A stretch of DNA of 64,000 bases from Candidatus Vecturithrix granuli (lineage in GTDB: Bacteria > Moduliflexota > Moduliflexia > Moduliflexales > Moduliflexaceae): positions 232,207 to 296,206 of the forward strand of contig DF820469.1 of the NCBI GenBank assembly GCA_000739535.1, read 5' to 3'. The notes under the pieces are model-generated. The model did no database searches and was not told the origin of the DNA. It saw only the letters and a list, made by a program, of their open reading frames with translations. Made by a program: the position numbers and the translations under genes. How positions within the stretch are numbered: the first letter of the stretch is position 1; every line of letters begins with the position of its first letter. Shown piece after piece: positions 1 to 9,132 of the stretch.

Positions 1-140
1 CCTCATCGCCCTCCTGTCTGTTGAGCAGTGTTCCGGGTACCCATCACTTACAATTTAACCACTACCCCTTTGTAAACTCAATCCCTGTAGTTCTTCATGG
101 AACGCACCGCAGCATGGTGGATATCCAAAAAAATTTTTCG

Positions 141-160
141 ACAGGGGGCAAGCCCCCTGT
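141..160 (-). terminator. Intrinsic terminator after the trypsin-TPR-DUF1566 gene
   Basis: A perfect 8-bp stem (ACAGGGGG / CCCCCTGT) with a 4-base loop lies 47 bases past the stop codon of the minus-strand gene. Read on the minus strand it is followed by an AT-rich stretch with a run of seven T. This fits a rho-independent terminator for that gene. The remaining bases at the left edge (1-140) show nothing recognisable. Confidence 0.55.
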
Positions 161-207
161 ACCCCCCAAAACCAAAGGATCAAAGCGTCAAATGACCAAA
201 GAACCCA

Positions 208-1872
208 TCATTGTCTGGAACGAACCGCGCGAACGTAGCCGTCGTTGTAGAAGTCGTTCCAGCGCGCGTTGCCGTAGCTGAAATAGACGTGCCACGCCGA
301 CCCCGACGAACCTTCGTCTTTTATTTGTATTATGTCCGCACTCCAACACCACATTTGAGTCCTGTCAAAGATCGGATCGATATACAAACCGTCCGACGCT
401 CTTTTCGGCTCCAGCAGCGACATCAATTCCGGAATGGTGGGCAATCGCCAATCATTGTAGCCGGCAAATTGCTGTCGGTTCAAGTTTTTGATGTACTCTT
501 GCGCTTTTGTATAGTTCATGTACGTGCCTGAGCCTGACTGCTGCCACATCAGACCGGTAGCATGATCGATCACCACTTCGCCTTGTTTTTCGAAATCATT
601 ATCAACATACCTGATCGGTCGCCGGTTTGCGTCTAGACCAAACTCGTTTTTTGCGTTCGCATCTGAAACGGTTCGCGGCGTACTGCGCAGTGTTATTTTC
701 GGCGTTTGCTTAGGAATAGAGGTTGGCGTGACGGTTGGCGCAACTGTCGGGCGCGGGGTTGGCGTGCTTGTGGGCAGCAGCGGCGGCGTGGGAGTTTGCA
801 ATTGTAACAGCTTATCCAGTACTTCATCATCATTGGGCGCGATTTTCAGGTAGCCTTGATAATATTGGATTGCTTTTTGCGAATTACCCTGTTTTTCAGC
901 CTGTTCTGCCCGACTCTTGTAAAAGGCGAGCATCTGCTGGATGCTCTGCAAGGCTTGCGGGTTGTCAGGATCGAGCTGCAACACCTGACGATAGACGTCA
1001 AAGGCATTGGTTTCAGGCGGAGTAGTGTACCATTTCAGCTTGAAATAGGCGTCCGCCTTTGCAAGCAAGTCCTGAAGCTGCTGCTGCTGCTGTTCAGCAA
1101 CCGATAACGTAGGCTGTACCGTGGGCGTAGCCGGAATCGGAACAGCGTTGACGGGGCCGAGCGGCAGCGGCTCGTGATTGACGACCAGACCCCAATCATC
1201 TTCCAGGGTGGCGCAAATACGTTCGAAGCTGATCGCTTCACAGGAACGGCCTAGAGTGCGCGTCATCATTCCTACCAATGTCCAGTTCGCATCGAACAGA
1301 CCCCCGCCGGAATGGCCTGCAAAACAAGAGGGCTCAAAGCTGATCTCCTCAGCGACCACTTTTTTAATCACCGCCGGCGTCGCCGGCACGTCCCAATCTT
1401 CCCCTTCGGGATGACCGATCGGATAGACCTCTTCGCCGCGTTGCAGCCTGAGCGTCTTCCCCAGCAGATTAAAGGGCAGCGCGTCAACCGCGACGTCGCG
1501 CAAGCGGCTGTTTTCAATGTCCACGCGCAGCACCGCCAGATCCAGCTTGGGGTACGCATTCACAAACTCGGCTGGCACAGTCGCCCCGCGCAAAAATTCG
1601 AATTCCACAAATAGTTCCTCTAATTCCTTCGGACTGCCCTGTACCACGTGATTGGCTGTGGCGATAAACAGATAGCCGCCGCTCAAGCTGAACAGAATGC
1701 CGGCCCCAAAGGAGTTTTTCGCGCGGACTTTGACGATCAGGATTTTGGCCTGTTCCGCCTTGCTTGCAGACGGCGGATTCTGCGCGCTGACCGGCCTGGC
1801 TCCGAATACGCCGCCGCCGAGCAGCCAGAATAACAAACACAAGGAGAGGATAAGCTGTTTTTTGCGTATCAT
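208..1872 (-). CDS. Exported trypsin-like serine protease with TPR region and C-terminal DUF1566 domain
   Basis: A 554-residue secreted protein with three parts. A signal peptide (residues 1-30, ending VSA-Q) precedes a trypsin/HtrA-type protease domain (about 40-235). The triad is visible: His75 in TANHVV, Asp111 in KLDLAV and Ser188 in AGHSGGG. Residues about 265-370 look like TPR helices (VLQLDPDNPQA, YLKIAPNDDEV), followed by a Pro/Thr-rich linker. The C-terminus (about 425-554) is a DUF1566/Lcl-type domain, with GLMWQQSG, YNDWRLPT and VRAVRSR. I chose the ATG at 1870-1872 because it places the signal peptide at the N-terminus; the open frame continues 45 residues further upstream through a repeat. 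Such domains are usually tied to extracellular or periplasmic proteolysis. The substrate is unknown, and no PDZ domain is seen. Confidence 0.8.
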   Translation of the reverse strand: MIRKKQLILSLCLLFWLLGGGVFGARPVSAQNPPSASKAEQAKILIVKVRAKNSFGAGILFSLSGGYLFIATANHVVQGSPKELEELFVEFEFLRGATVPAEFVNAYPKLDLAVLRVDIENSRLRDVAVDALPFNLLGKTLRLQRGEEVYPIGHPEGEDWDVPATPAVIKKVVAEEISFEPSCFAGHSGGGLFDANWTLVGMMTRTLGRSCEAISFERICATLEDDWGLVVNHEPLPLGPVNAVPIPATPTVQPTLSVAEQQQQQLQDLLAKADAYFKLKWYTTPPETNAFDVYRQVLQLDPDNPQALQSIQQMLAFYKSRAEQAEKQGNSQKAIQYYQGYLKIAPNDDEVLDKLLQLQTPTPPLLPTSTPTPRPTVAPTVTPTSIPKQTPKITLRSTPRTVSDANAKNEFGLDANRRPIRYVDNDFEKQGEVVIDHATGLMWQQSGSGTYMNYTKAQEYIKNLNRQQFAGYNDWRLPTIPELMSLLEPKRASDGLYIDPIFDRTQMWCWSADIIQIKDEGSSGSAWHVYFSYGNARWNDFYNDGYVRAVRSRQ

Positions 1873-1942
1873 GGCATGTTTCGTAAACTGCAACGAATTG
1901 AAGAATAGAACGAATTTCTCACATCCTGAGATGACGCGAACA

Positions 1943-2068
1943 CTACAACGGATTGAAGAAAAAAACGGATAATTCGTTGCTTTCCCAAATTCGTTGTAGC
2001 TGAACAAACACTACAACGAATGAAAGAATAAAACAGATAATCCGTTCATTTCTCAAATCCGTTGTAGT
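1943..2068. repeat. Two successive palindromic units, CTACAACGGATT type
   Basis: Two adjacent imperfect palindromes, each beginning CTACAACG(G/A)AT and ending with its complement ATTCGTTGTAG or ATCCGTTGTAG, separate the protease gene from the next gene. They resemble the family D elements elsewhere in the window (CTACAAGGATTT type) but have diverged. They lie just upstream of the protease start. Confidence 0.6.
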
Positions 2069-2180
2069 TATCATTCATTCCAACCTCAACAGTCAAGCAA
2101 AAATTCAGGTTCTTTAGAAATTCCCGAATAAGAATACTTAGCCCCTAAACACTCAAACACCAACACACTCAACCCCTTCC

Positions 2181-3323
2181 TCACTCCGCTTTGCGCCACC
2201 AGCGCCAGACCCCGAGCAGCAGGAAAAAGGCAGAGAGGGTCGAACTCCACCACACGGCGATGGTATGGCGCGCGCTCAGCCATTCCAGATAATTGGGCAT
2301 AAGGTCGCGCCGGCTGGCTTCCCAACCGGTGCTCAAGTCCTGCACGTTCCCGTGAAATTGCAGTTTGACCTGATCCTGCGCCAATTGCAGCAGCCGGATG
2401 ACGCCCTCTGACTCGCCGAATTCCAGACCTTCTCTGGTGAGCAGTTGATGCTCCTTATTGTTTAACTCGATCAGGTACAACACCCCGGACAACACGGTTG
2501 AAATTCTGCGGATGTAGGTGTCGGAGGTGCCCATGAATTGGTCTATTTTGACAAACGCCAGATTTCTGACCGGCAAATAGGGAGAAAAGGCCGTCTGAAC
2601 CCCTTCCGGCAGCGTGATGTCGAAACTAAGCTGGCTGGTGGCGGGTTTCATTTGGATCGCTTGCGGAAAGGTATAGGTATATCGCTCCACCGGCATTCCG
2701 GAAATGGCGACTTCAATCGTACCTTTGACGCTAACTTGCAAGGTCAACTCAGCGTTTTCCTGCACTCCCAAAAAGACGCGATATTGATTGGGAAGATCGG
2801 TTGCTCCAATTTTGACCAGTGTATTGGCCGGTACCAGCAGGGCGGTCAGCGTGAGCGTGCTTTCCTGAGTTTCATCCCGTACTGTCGCCAATCGCAAGGC
2901 GAACCCACGTTCTTCGTCGGCTTGCAGAGTTCGCGCGCTGAGCGTCTGAACTCTGGGAAGTTGAATATCTTTGAGCGCGGAAACCCCTAACGTGGAAAGC
3001 ACGAGCGCATCAGTTAGCACCGTGGGTTTGGCAACGGTGAATTGCAGTTCACTCAGGGTCAGATCCGCTTCGATTTCCGTACTCGCAATTCTGAAGGACA
3101 GGAGTACGCTGACTCCCAGAAGCGTCAGGAGCAGGATAATGATCACAGGCCAGCGCACGCGCCCGGGTTTGGGCTGATTCTGCTCATAAATCGCAATGAG
3201 CCGCGACAGATGTTCGAGCTTTGCCATCTGTCGTTCTGAAACAGTTGCGCCCGGCAGGATCGCCTGTTCACTCAATTTGCGAGCTTCTTCTTGTATATGC
3301 TTGCGAAGTTGCTGTGTGTTCAT
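2181..3323 (-). CDS. Hypothetical membrane-anchored protein with two transmembrane segments
   Basis: A 380-residue protein I do not recognise. An N-terminal helical, charged stretch (about 1-55) precedes a strong transmembrane segment (about 60-80, VIIILLLTLLGVSVLL). A long beta-rich region with many Thr/Leu/Val strands follows (about 85-345), then a second transmembrane helix close to the C-terminus (SAFFLLLGVWRWW) and a short basic tail. This topology places the middle domain outside the cytoplasm and both ends inside. It sits in a same-strand series with the exported protease downstream and a secreted protein upstream, so a shared envelope role is possible but not shown. No catalytic motif is visible. 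Confidence 0.65.
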   Translation of the reverse strand: MNTQQLRKHIQEEARKLSEQAILPGATVSERQMAKLEHLSRLIAIYEQNQPKPGRVRWPVIIILLLTLLGVSVLLSFRIASTEIEADLTLSELQFTVAKPTVLTDALVLSTLGVSALKDIQLPRVQTLSARTLQADEERGFALRLATVRDETQESTLTLTALLVPANTLVKIGATDLPNQYRVFLGVQENAELTLQVSVKGTIEVAISGMPVERYTYTFPQAIQMKPATSQLSFDITLPEGVQTAFSPYLPVRNLAFVKIDQFMGTSDTYIRRISTVLSGVLYLIELNNKEHQLLTREGLEFGESEGVIRLLQLAQDQVKLQFHGNVQDLSTGWEASRRDLMPNYLEWLSARHTIAVWWSSTLSAFFLLLGVWRWWRKAE

Positions 3324-3335
3324 CTTTCACCAGAA

Positions 3336-3523
3336 ACCTCTCCCCGGCCCTCCCCAAAGGAGAGGGAGTTCTTCCCCCTTCCAGGGCTGTTACGTTCTTG
3401 TAGAACATGCCCGTCTCGACTTCGCTCGACGTGCGGTATTCCGGTCATCAGGCGAAGTCGAGATGACAAACACCCGTAGAACTTAACAGCCCTGCTCCCC
3501 TTTGGGGATGGCCGGGGAGGGAT
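3336..3523. repeat. Long nested inverted repeat (family E) between two genes
   Basis: The left arm begins CCTCTCCCCGGCCCTCCCC and the right arm ends with its near complement GGGGATGGCCGGGGAGGG. Inside are a second pair, CAGGGCTGTTACGTTC (about 3382) against AGAACTTAACAGCCCTG (about 3478), and a third, CTCGACTTCGCTCG (about 3416) against GGCGAAGTCGAGATGA (about 3451). The whole unit is about 190 bp and fills the gap between two minus-strand genes. A related copy is embedded in the sucB coding sequence at 36800-36885. Confidence 0.75.
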
Positions 3524-3527
3524 TCTT

Positions 3528-4325
3528 CTATCCGGCGTGATAAAAGCGTTTTTCAAGGGTAAAAACGCCGCCGCCGCGCAGAGTAGCACCGATTTCCAGA
3601 TAATAAACACCGGGGCGTTGCAGTTCGGTTTTGAGAATGTCAAAAGCAATGCCGCGTTCAGGCGGATAATAGCCATAGGCCAGCGTTTTGCCATCCCAGA
3701 GAAATTCCACGGGCGAGCCTTGAGAGTCAACCGTCGCCAGACTGACATAGACTTCGGTCAATTCCTGTCCGGGCCAGAGCACCACTTCATAACGATCCGA
3801 ATCTCCGCGAGCCTGCGGCTGCCCCAGACGCAACGGAAGATAAATCTCGCGTTCCACGCCATTCATCGGATACGTAACCCACCCGACGACTCCAAGATCA
3901 GCCGGTGTGATATTCAGAGCGTCCAGAACCTCCGGCGGCCAGCCAAAAGATGCGGTTTCAGACGCACGGGTCGTATCCATGCGATAAAACAGACGCGGCG
4001 AAGCAGCTTGCAAACCATGGGCGCGGAGATTGAGACGCTGACTTTGTGGAAAACGCCATTCGAGCATCAAGGGTTGTTTACTCTCAAGATCGTATTTTTC
4101 AAACGATTCAGTCAGCGAAAACATGAGCAGCACCGGGCTGGCGACATTACGGATGAAACGTCCTTCACAACGATCTTCCCGCTGTTGGTAGCCCAGAGGA
4201 TCGCCAGGCGGGGCAACAAGATTGGCATCACAAACATTGTCCTGCGCAGAAACCAACCCGGTTGTTAAGAACCATAACATCAATAAAAAAGCGATAACAG
4301 ACACAAATCGTCGCATAGTGTTCAT
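3528..4325 (-). CDS. Hypothetical secreted protein
   Basis: A 265-residue protein with a clear N-terminal signal peptide (MNTMRRFVSVIAFLLMLWFL, cleavage near VSAQ-D at about residue 28). The mature part is beta-rich, with two cysteines near the N-terminus (VCDANL and EDRCEG) that could pair. No family is recognised. The start at 4323-4325 is preceded by a usable GAGG ribosome site. It is the upstream member of a minus-strand series that continues into the two-TM protein and the trypsin-like protease; the intervening gap is filled by a long inverted repeat, so co-transcription is uncertain. Confidence 0.6.
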   Translation of the reverse strand: MNTMRRFVSVIAFLLMLWFLTTGLVSAQDNVCDANLVAPPGDPLGYQQREDRCEGRFIRNVASPVLLMFSLTESFEKYDLESKQPLMLEWRFPQSQRLNLRAHGLQAASPRLFYRMDTTRASETASFGWPPEVLDALNITPADLGVVGWVTYPMNGVEREIYLPLRLGQPQARGDSDRYEVVLWPGQELTEVYVSLATVDSQGSPVEFLWDGKTLAYGYYPPERGIAFDILKTELQRPGVYYLEIGATLRGGGVFTLEKRFYHAG

Positions 4326-4338
4326 AACGATGCCTCAT

Positions 4339-4441
4339 AAGTGATTATGAATAAGTTTTGTCATTTTTGACAGACCGAGAAACCGGGTTTTTTCGAAAAA
4401 ACCCGGTTTCTGATGTGCAAAGAAATTATTCATAATCACTT
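4339..4441. repeat. Nested palindrome containing a family A hairpin
   Basis: An outer 16-bp pair (AAGTGATTATGAATAA at 4339-4354, complement at 4426-4441) encloses a perfect 32-base palindrome at 4379-4410 (GAAACCGGGTTTTTT, CG, complement). The inner hairpin belongs to the same class as those at 11079, 23671, 39231, 56488, 61940 and 63713. It lies upstream of the secreted-protein gene and downstream of the DUF4432 gene, where it could act as a terminator. Confidence 0.8.
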
Positions 4442-4460
4442 AGATGTTTGAAGTAACTAT

Positions 4461-4507
4461 TTTTGTTGTTTCGGGAATTTCCAAGATCCATTCCCGAAAC
4501 AACAAAA
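4461..4507. repeat. Family B hairpin (GTTGTTTCGGGAAT type)
   Basis: An 18-bp perfect stem (TTTTGTTGTTTCGGGAAT against ATTCCCGAAACAACAAAA) with an 11-base loop. It ends 13 bases after the stop codon of the DUF4432 gene read on the minus strand and could terminate its transcript. The same stem recurs at 7838, 20569 and 39267. Confidence 0.75.
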
Positions 4508-4520
4508 TTTCCAGAGTGCT

Positions 4521-5609
4521 TTAGCTGGCAAGGGTTTTAACCTTTTCCTCAAACGCCCCGATTTCCTCCTGTCCGGCAAGTACGCCGATTTCCAGGTTGT
4601 AAAAGCGGCTTTCCCCAGGTTCGAGGAAGATTAAGCGGCCTTCTTTGCGTTCCAGCGAACGTCCGTCAACAATATTGGTACCGGGTTCCATGCCCACCAC
4701 ATACACACCTTCGCCGTTCATTTTCCATTCAACCAATACCGGCAATTGAGCTTTTTGATATTTGATATAGAACCCAAATCCCTGGCCATTATTAAAGCCC
4801 TTATTGATCAACGCGCTATAGACAAAGCCGCTTTTATCGGTTGCGACGTCATGGTAGTACACGCGTTCTTTGAATCCGGGAGTGGGGCCTTGAAACATGA
4901 AAAATTTTTCAAACCCGACTTTCGCATCCTCAGTCCGCGGCTCTGTTTTCAGGAATGGGGCCACAATCCGAGAACCCTCATCAACAACCGGAAACCCGCC
5001 GTTAATATGATACAGCATCATGTGTTCTGTGGTATTAAATCCGGCGTTTTCAACTTCGTCATCAATAAAGAGTCGTTTTTCCCCCAGGCGCGTCCAAATT
5101 TTGCGATGTAAAACCAGGTTTTCCTGAAATACAGCGGTTTCCTGAACATCGCCCTGCACCCAGATGGTATATTCGTCCCCATCCCATTTGCCATTCATAT
5201 AGACATTTTTGGCCGGAATATTAGACACCCGGCCATGTAAGCCAAGCGCCTGCCCCTGATCGACATTTGGCGATCCGATATACGTTAAGCCACAGGTGGT
5301 CAACAGCCCCCCATAAAAACTGCGCAGCCAGCCTAGTCCTTCCGGCTCATAAAACGCCGGGTGCGTGTCGCCGGTTGACGAACGCCAACACAGGGATTGA
5401 CCGCAATACTCGGCGGCGGAAATATCTAAGCCTCTATCGAGCAGGACAGTGAAGTTAAAGCCTGCTCCGGTTTTCAACTCTGCGGCCCGAACTCCGCGCT
5501 CATTCCCATTCATCAATTCAACAGCTTTGACGCTCCCGAGTTGCGACATATCGCCAACGCGTTTTAATAATTCTTCTCGGGTATATTCTTTCCCAAATAA
5601 TAGTGCCAT
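4521..5609 (-). CDS. DUF4432 aldose-1-epimerase-like (galactose mutarotase fold) protein
   Basis: A 362-residue cytoplasmic protein of the DUF4432 family, which shares the galactose-mutarotase fold and is usually found with sugar or sugar-acid catabolic genes. Visible hallmarks are VLLDRGLDIS, the glycine/tryptophan stretch GWLRSFYGGLLTTCGL, LGLHGRVSN and the C-terminal AVEWK-like LVEWKMNGEGVYVVGMEPGTN. It probably interconverts or binds a sugar; the substrate is not evident. The ATG at 5607-5609 is chosen over an upstream GTG-type start because a strong GGAGG site lies 5 bases ahead. A 103-bp family D palindromic element starts only 18 bases upstream of the start codon, an arrangement repeated at the enolase-superfamily gene at 50475. 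Confidence 0.8.
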   Translation of the reverse strand: MALLFGKEYTREELLKRVGDMSQLGSVKAVELMNGNERGVRAAELKTGAGFNFTVLLDRGLDISAAEYCGQSLCWRSSTGDTHPAFYEPEGLGWLRSFYGGLLTTCGLTYIGSPNVDQGQALGLHGRVSNIPAKNVYMNGKWDGDEYTIWVQGDVQETAVFQENLVLHRKIWTRLGEKRLFIDDEVENAGFNTTEHMMLYHINGGFPVVDEGSRIVAPFLKTEPRTEDAKVGFEKFFMFQGPTPGFKERVYYHDVATDKSGFVYSALINKGFNNGQGFGFYIKYQKAQLPVLVEWKMNGEGVYVVGMEPGTNIVDGRSLERKEGRLIFLEPGESRFYNLEIGVLAGQEEIGAFEEKVKTLAS

Positions 5610-5626
5610 AACGTTTCCTCCTTTGG

Positions 5627-5729
5627 AACTACAAGGATTTCGTGTAGGAAGGATTCTCAGAGTCAAGATTCGGTGCCACGCCGACCACTTCGCCGTTAGA
5701 AATCCTTCCTACACGAAATCCTTGTAGTT
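5627..5729. repeat. Family D element with perfect 29-bp terminal inverted repeats
   Basis: Left arm 5627-5655 and right arm 5701-5729 are exact 29-base complements (beginning AACTACAAGGATTTCG). The 45-base core contains its own small palindrome around GTGCCACGCCGACC. The same core occurs in opposite orientation at 50491-50594. Both copies lie just upstream of the ribosome site of a minus-strand gene, with the same arm facing the gene. Confidence 0.85.
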
Positions 5730-5896
5730 TCATCCTTCCGGGTAAGCATCTGTTCATGAACATCCCTTTCAAAATTTTGCTATCCCCCTTCAGAAAGGGA
5801 CAGGGGAATTATGACGTTCAATTCACAAAAGCCTATATATAGATATGGGAGAAATGTCAAGCAGGAATTCACAAAAGTCATAAGGAAATCGTATTT

Positions 5897-7828
5897 TTAC
5901 TCAAGAGATTTCAATAACATCTGTTCATAGTCTGATTGGCGCGGGTGATGTTGGTAAGTGCGCAAAATTGCTTGCGCTTGCTGAAATGCCTGTTGAGCTT
6001 CGTCCTGGCGCCCGAGGTGCAAGAACATGTTGCCTAACATCTGGAAGCCCCCGACAAAATTCGGTTCTATTGTCACTGCGCGTTGTAATAAGGCAATGGC
6101 CGGATCAAATTCATTGAGATCCGCATGTAATGCAGCCATCGTAGAGAGAATGAATGGATTATATGGTTTATATTGTAAGGCGTGTTGATAAGCATCCAGG
6201 GCGTTCTGAGCGGTAGGTCTGGTTCGTAATTTTTTATAAAACATTTCCCGGTGCAGATTTCCAAGCTTTTCATACGCCTGCTCATCTCTTGCATTGCAGC
6301 GAATAGCGCGTGTAAATGCCTGATAACTTTCATAAAAGGCGTCAAGATTTGGCGCATTGCGGAACGCAGCCAGATATAACTCGCCAAAGGTGCGATGATA
6401 CCCTGCATGAATCGGCACGTATCTTATGGCTTGTTTGAGATGCAAAACTGCTTGAGGAATATCGCGCTGTTCACGGAACGTGAAATAGCGCAGATAATGA
6501 TGGTGTGCCAGAAACGGATAACCGATAACCGGCACCAGCAGGTAGAATATGAGTAGTCCTGACGCGCCATACCACGACCAGGTCGGCTGAAAAACAAGAG
6601 TTTTTTGGCGATAGCGATGCATGTCGTCAATCAGAATTCCCACAAAGATACAACCGATCAAAGCCAGGGCCGGACACGTCAGCAATGTGGAAAATAACCC
6701 ATGAATAACGATTCCGATAAGTCCCGCTACAACGGCAATAAGAGACCAGGCAGGAGGTTGCTCACGCAGGCGCGACACACTAAAAAACATCATGTATCCA
6801 ATCGCTCCCAGAAACAGCAAGAAGCCCACTATGCCAAGTTCTGTCGCAACCTGTAACAAGTCGCTGTGCGCGACATTCAAATATTTTCCATAGCGGCTGA
6901 TCTGATGCTCGACCGGAAAATTATACTCCATCCCATAAAATTCATACATCCCCAGTCCGACGCCAAACACGGGATGATCAATCGCCATTCGGATACTGCT
7001 CTGCCAAATTCCGATGCGCTCATAAGCAAAGGGATCATCGCGTTTCTGCAGTTTCTGAAACACGCTGCCCCAGGGAGTGGGGAGAAAAATCAGTACACAG
7101 CACAGCAGCAGAAAAAACATCCCAAACTGTTTCTTTTTAAGGGTTGTCAGGAAAAGCCCAGTACCGACAAGGCTTATGAATGCGCCGCGAGATTTCACGG
7201 CCAGGATCGTGACCGTTAGTCCGATCAGCAGCAGACTTATGCCAACTTTTTGCAGGAACGCTTTTTTACCTGAATCATTTTCAGAATTAGGTACAAAAAG
7301 CACGAAACTCAGCGCGATATTGACGCCAAACACCAGAAACTGGGCAAAATTGTTGGGATTTACAAAATCGGCTTGCAGCACACGGGTTCGCTGCGCCAGG
7401 AAGAGTCCCCAGGCGACCACGCATTGCAATGCGCTACTGATCAGAATCGCCGTCAGCAGCCATGTTTGGCGTTGTTTGAGAGGGAAGAACACTCGCAACA
7501 GATAAAACAGTGCGGCATAGGAACCCAGTTTAATCAACTCAAGCATGGTGGTATATTTATACTCGGATATGATCAATGATATAAGCGACCAGGTCAGAAA
7601 TCCGGCGATGAACAGATCAATCCACTCGACGATCAATGTCAGACTGCCACGTCGCAGAACGTAGATCGCCCAGATTATTGCCCCAAGCAACAACAGGCAT
7701 TGAGTAATCAATTGAATAATATGTCCATTGCCGCCCTCATTGAATGGGATGATCATGATAAGAAGCAAGAGAATGCCGCTTAATAACGTTTCAACCGCTT
7801 GTGCGTTCTTCCTAAAATGTAGCTGCAT
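5897..7828 (-). CDS. O-antigen ligase-family membrane protein with C-terminal TPR domain
   Basis: A 643-residue polytopic membrane protein. About ten to twelve hydrophobic segments cover residues 10-430. The periplasmic loop carries the features of the Wzy_C/O-antigen ligase family: QSSIRMAIDHPVFGVGLGMYEF and the conserved NVAHSDLLQVATELGIVGF stretch. The last 200 residues are TPR helices (AYQHALQYKPYNPFIL, LLQRAVTIEPNFVGGFQMLGNMF, LGRQDEAQQAFQQA). Family members join or polymerise surface polysaccharides at the periplasmic face; versions with TPR tails are common next to EPS or exosortase loci. Here the neighbours are not glycan genes. The ATG at 7826-7828 is preferred because the upstream extension runs into a family B hairpin; no good ribosome site is visible for either. 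Confidence 0.8.
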   Translation of the reverse strand: MQLHFRKNAQAVETLLSGILLLLIMIIPFNEGGNGHIIQLITQCLLLLGAIIWAIYVLRRGSLTLIVEWIDLFIAGFLTWSLISLIISEYKYTTMLELIKLGSYAALFYLLRVFFPLKQRQTWLLTAILISSALQCVVAWGLFLAQRTRVLQADFVNPNNFAQFLVFGVNIALSFVLFVPNSENDSGKKAFLQKVGISLLLIGLTVTILAVKSRGAFISLVGTGLFLTTLKKKQFGMFFLLLCCVLIFLPTPWGSVFQKLQKRDDPFAYERIGIWQSSIRMAIDHPVFGVGLGMYEFYGMEYNFPVEHQISRYGKYLNVAHSDLLQVATELGIVGFLLFLGAIGYMMFFSVSRLREQPPAWSLIAVVAGLIGIVIHGLFSTLLTCPALALIGCIFVGILIDDMHRYRQKTLVFQPTWSWYGASGLLIFYLLVPVIGYPFLAHHHYLRYFTFREQRDIPQAVLHLKQAIRYVPIHAGYHRTFGELYLAAFRNAPNLDAFYESYQAFTRAIRCNARDEQAYEKLGNLHREMFYKKLRTRPTAQNALDAYQHALQYKPYNPFILSTMAALHADLNEFDPAIALLQRAVTIEPNFVGGFQMLGNMFLHLGRQDEAQQAFQQAQAILRTYQHHPRQSDYEQMLLKSLE

Positions 7829-7837
7829 AAATTTTCT

Positions 7838-7874
7838 GTTGTTTCGGGAATGAGGTTCGAATTCCCGAAACAAC
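7838..7874. repeat. Family B hairpin between larC and the O-antigen ligase gene
   Basis: A 14-bp perfect stem (GTTGTTTCGGGAAT against ATTCCCGAAACAAC) with a 9-base loop occupies almost the whole gap between the larC stop codon and the ligase start. It probably terminates or attenuates the larC transcript. Confidence 0.75.
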
Positions 7875-7882
7875 CCAACATT

Positions 7883-9064
7883 CTATTTGATCTCCCGTTG
7901 CCCTTGTTCCAGCGCGGCCTGATAAATGTATTTTAACGGAACACCAGGGTGTTCCCGAGCTGCTTGTTTACAATCATCATACTCAGGCGTGATATTGATA
8001 ATTTCAGTGCCAAGCCGTGAGATTTTCACGCGGACCTGCCCGAAGGCTGTGTTCACAGTCTGAATTTCACGCTGTGCTTTCGCTCGTTGCACTTCCTGCC
8101 AGCGAACACCAATCGTGGTTGTTTCTTTCAAGATTACGTCAATTATTTTTTGGCGTAAATCTATCGAGGCTAACACGGTCAGCACATTTCCCGGGCGACT
8201 TTTTTTCATGATCACTGGCGTAGTGTACACTTCCAGCGAGCCGGCCGCATATAACTGGTCAAATACGTACTCATAAAATTGCGGATTCATGTCGTCAATA
8301 TTGGCTTCAATGATGGTAATCGTATCAGTATCATACAACGTTTCTGCGGCCAGTTCTCCCAATTGCAGCCGCAAGACATTCGGAATTGGGAGTTCCCGCG
8401 TACCAGCGCCATAGCCAATCATGTCAAACTGCATGGCCGGAGGTTGGCCAAAATGATCACCTAACGTGCTCAAAATCGCTGCACCAGTTGGAGTCACTAA
8501 TTCAGCCTCAATGTCAGTGTAGCGTACCGGTTTTCCCTTGAGTAGGGCCACGGTTGCCGGCACCGGCACCGGAATTTTGCCATGCGCGCAGACGGTAAAT
8601 CCGGTGCCAAAGGAAAATGGGGATACATAAATTTTCTCGACGCCTAACGCGTGTAACCCGGCCACAGCGCCGACAATATCCACGATTGCATCCAACGCAC
8701 CGACTTCATGAAAATGAATCCGCTCTACCGTGGTGTTGTGTACGGCGGCTTCCGCCTCTGCCAGCCGCGTAAAAATGGCTTTGCTTTTCTCTTTGATTTT
8801 CTGGTCTAAACTACTCTGATCTAAAATAGCGACAATATGGTGCAGATGTCGGTGAGCATGGGTCTCTTCTGTTTTCACTTCCACATGAACGGCAGCAATG
8901 CCTTGTCGTTCAACCTTTTGAGCGACAATTTCAAAACCAGAGACATTTAATTTTTTCAGTTCAGCGTTCAAGGTGTCCAACGCTAGCCCGGCATCCAGCA
9001 ACGCACCCAGAATCATATTTCCGCTGACGCCTGAAAAACAGTCAAAATATGCACATTTTGCCAT
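7883..9064 (-). CDS. larC: Nickel-pincer cofactor biosynthesis protein LarC
   Basis: A 393-residue cytoplasmic protein with the LarC (formerly UPF0272/DUF111) signature. The N-terminal CFSGVSGNMILGALLDAGL, HFHEVGALDAIVDIVGA, the TPTGAAIL stretch and the C-terminal half with EANIDDMNPQFYEYV and KKSRPGNVLTVL are all present. LarC is the CTP-dependent cyclometallase that inserts nickel into the pyridinium-dithiocarboxylate mononucleotide pincer cofactor used by lactate racemase LarA and relatives. The gene is one uninterrupted frame, unlike the programmed-frameshift larC1/larC2 of lactobacilli. LarB, LarE and LarA are not in the window, so the cofactor user is unknown. No clear Shine-Dalgarno precedes the ATG at 9062-9064. 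Confidence 0.92.
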   Translation of the reverse strand: MAKCAYFDCFSGVSGNMILGALLDAGLALDTLNAELKKLNVSGFEIVAQKVERQGIAAVHVEVKTEETHAHRHLHHIVAILDQSSLDQKIKEKSKAIFTRLAEAEAAVHNTTVERIHFHEVGALDAIVDIVGAVAGLHALGVEKIYVSPFSFGTGFTVCAHGKIPVPVPATVALLKGKPVRYTDIEAELVTPTGAAILSTLGDHFGQPPAMQFDMIGYGAGTRELPIPNVLRLQLGELAAETLYDTDTITIIEANIDDMNPQFYEYVFDQLYAAGSLEVYTTPVIMKKSRPGNVLTVLASIDLRQKIIDVILKETTTIGVRWQEVQRAKAQREIQTVNTAFGQVRVKISRLGTEIINITPEYDDCKQAAREHPGVPLKYIYQAALEQGQREIK

Positions 9065-9132
9065 TGTTTTCTAATCAAGTTTGCCCTAAGCCCTTTTCTT
9101 CTCGCTTAGCACAAACCATCCTGATGTTTTAC

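Noticed and set aside
211-531. Open frame opposite the DUF1566 part of the protease gene
   Set aside because: Shadow of a well supported coding region; no ribosome site or family resemblance.
3537-4268. 243-codon plus-strand open frame
   Set aside because: Lies wholly opposite a minus-strand gene with signal peptide; composition (many His/Arg/Gln) is typical of an antisense frame.
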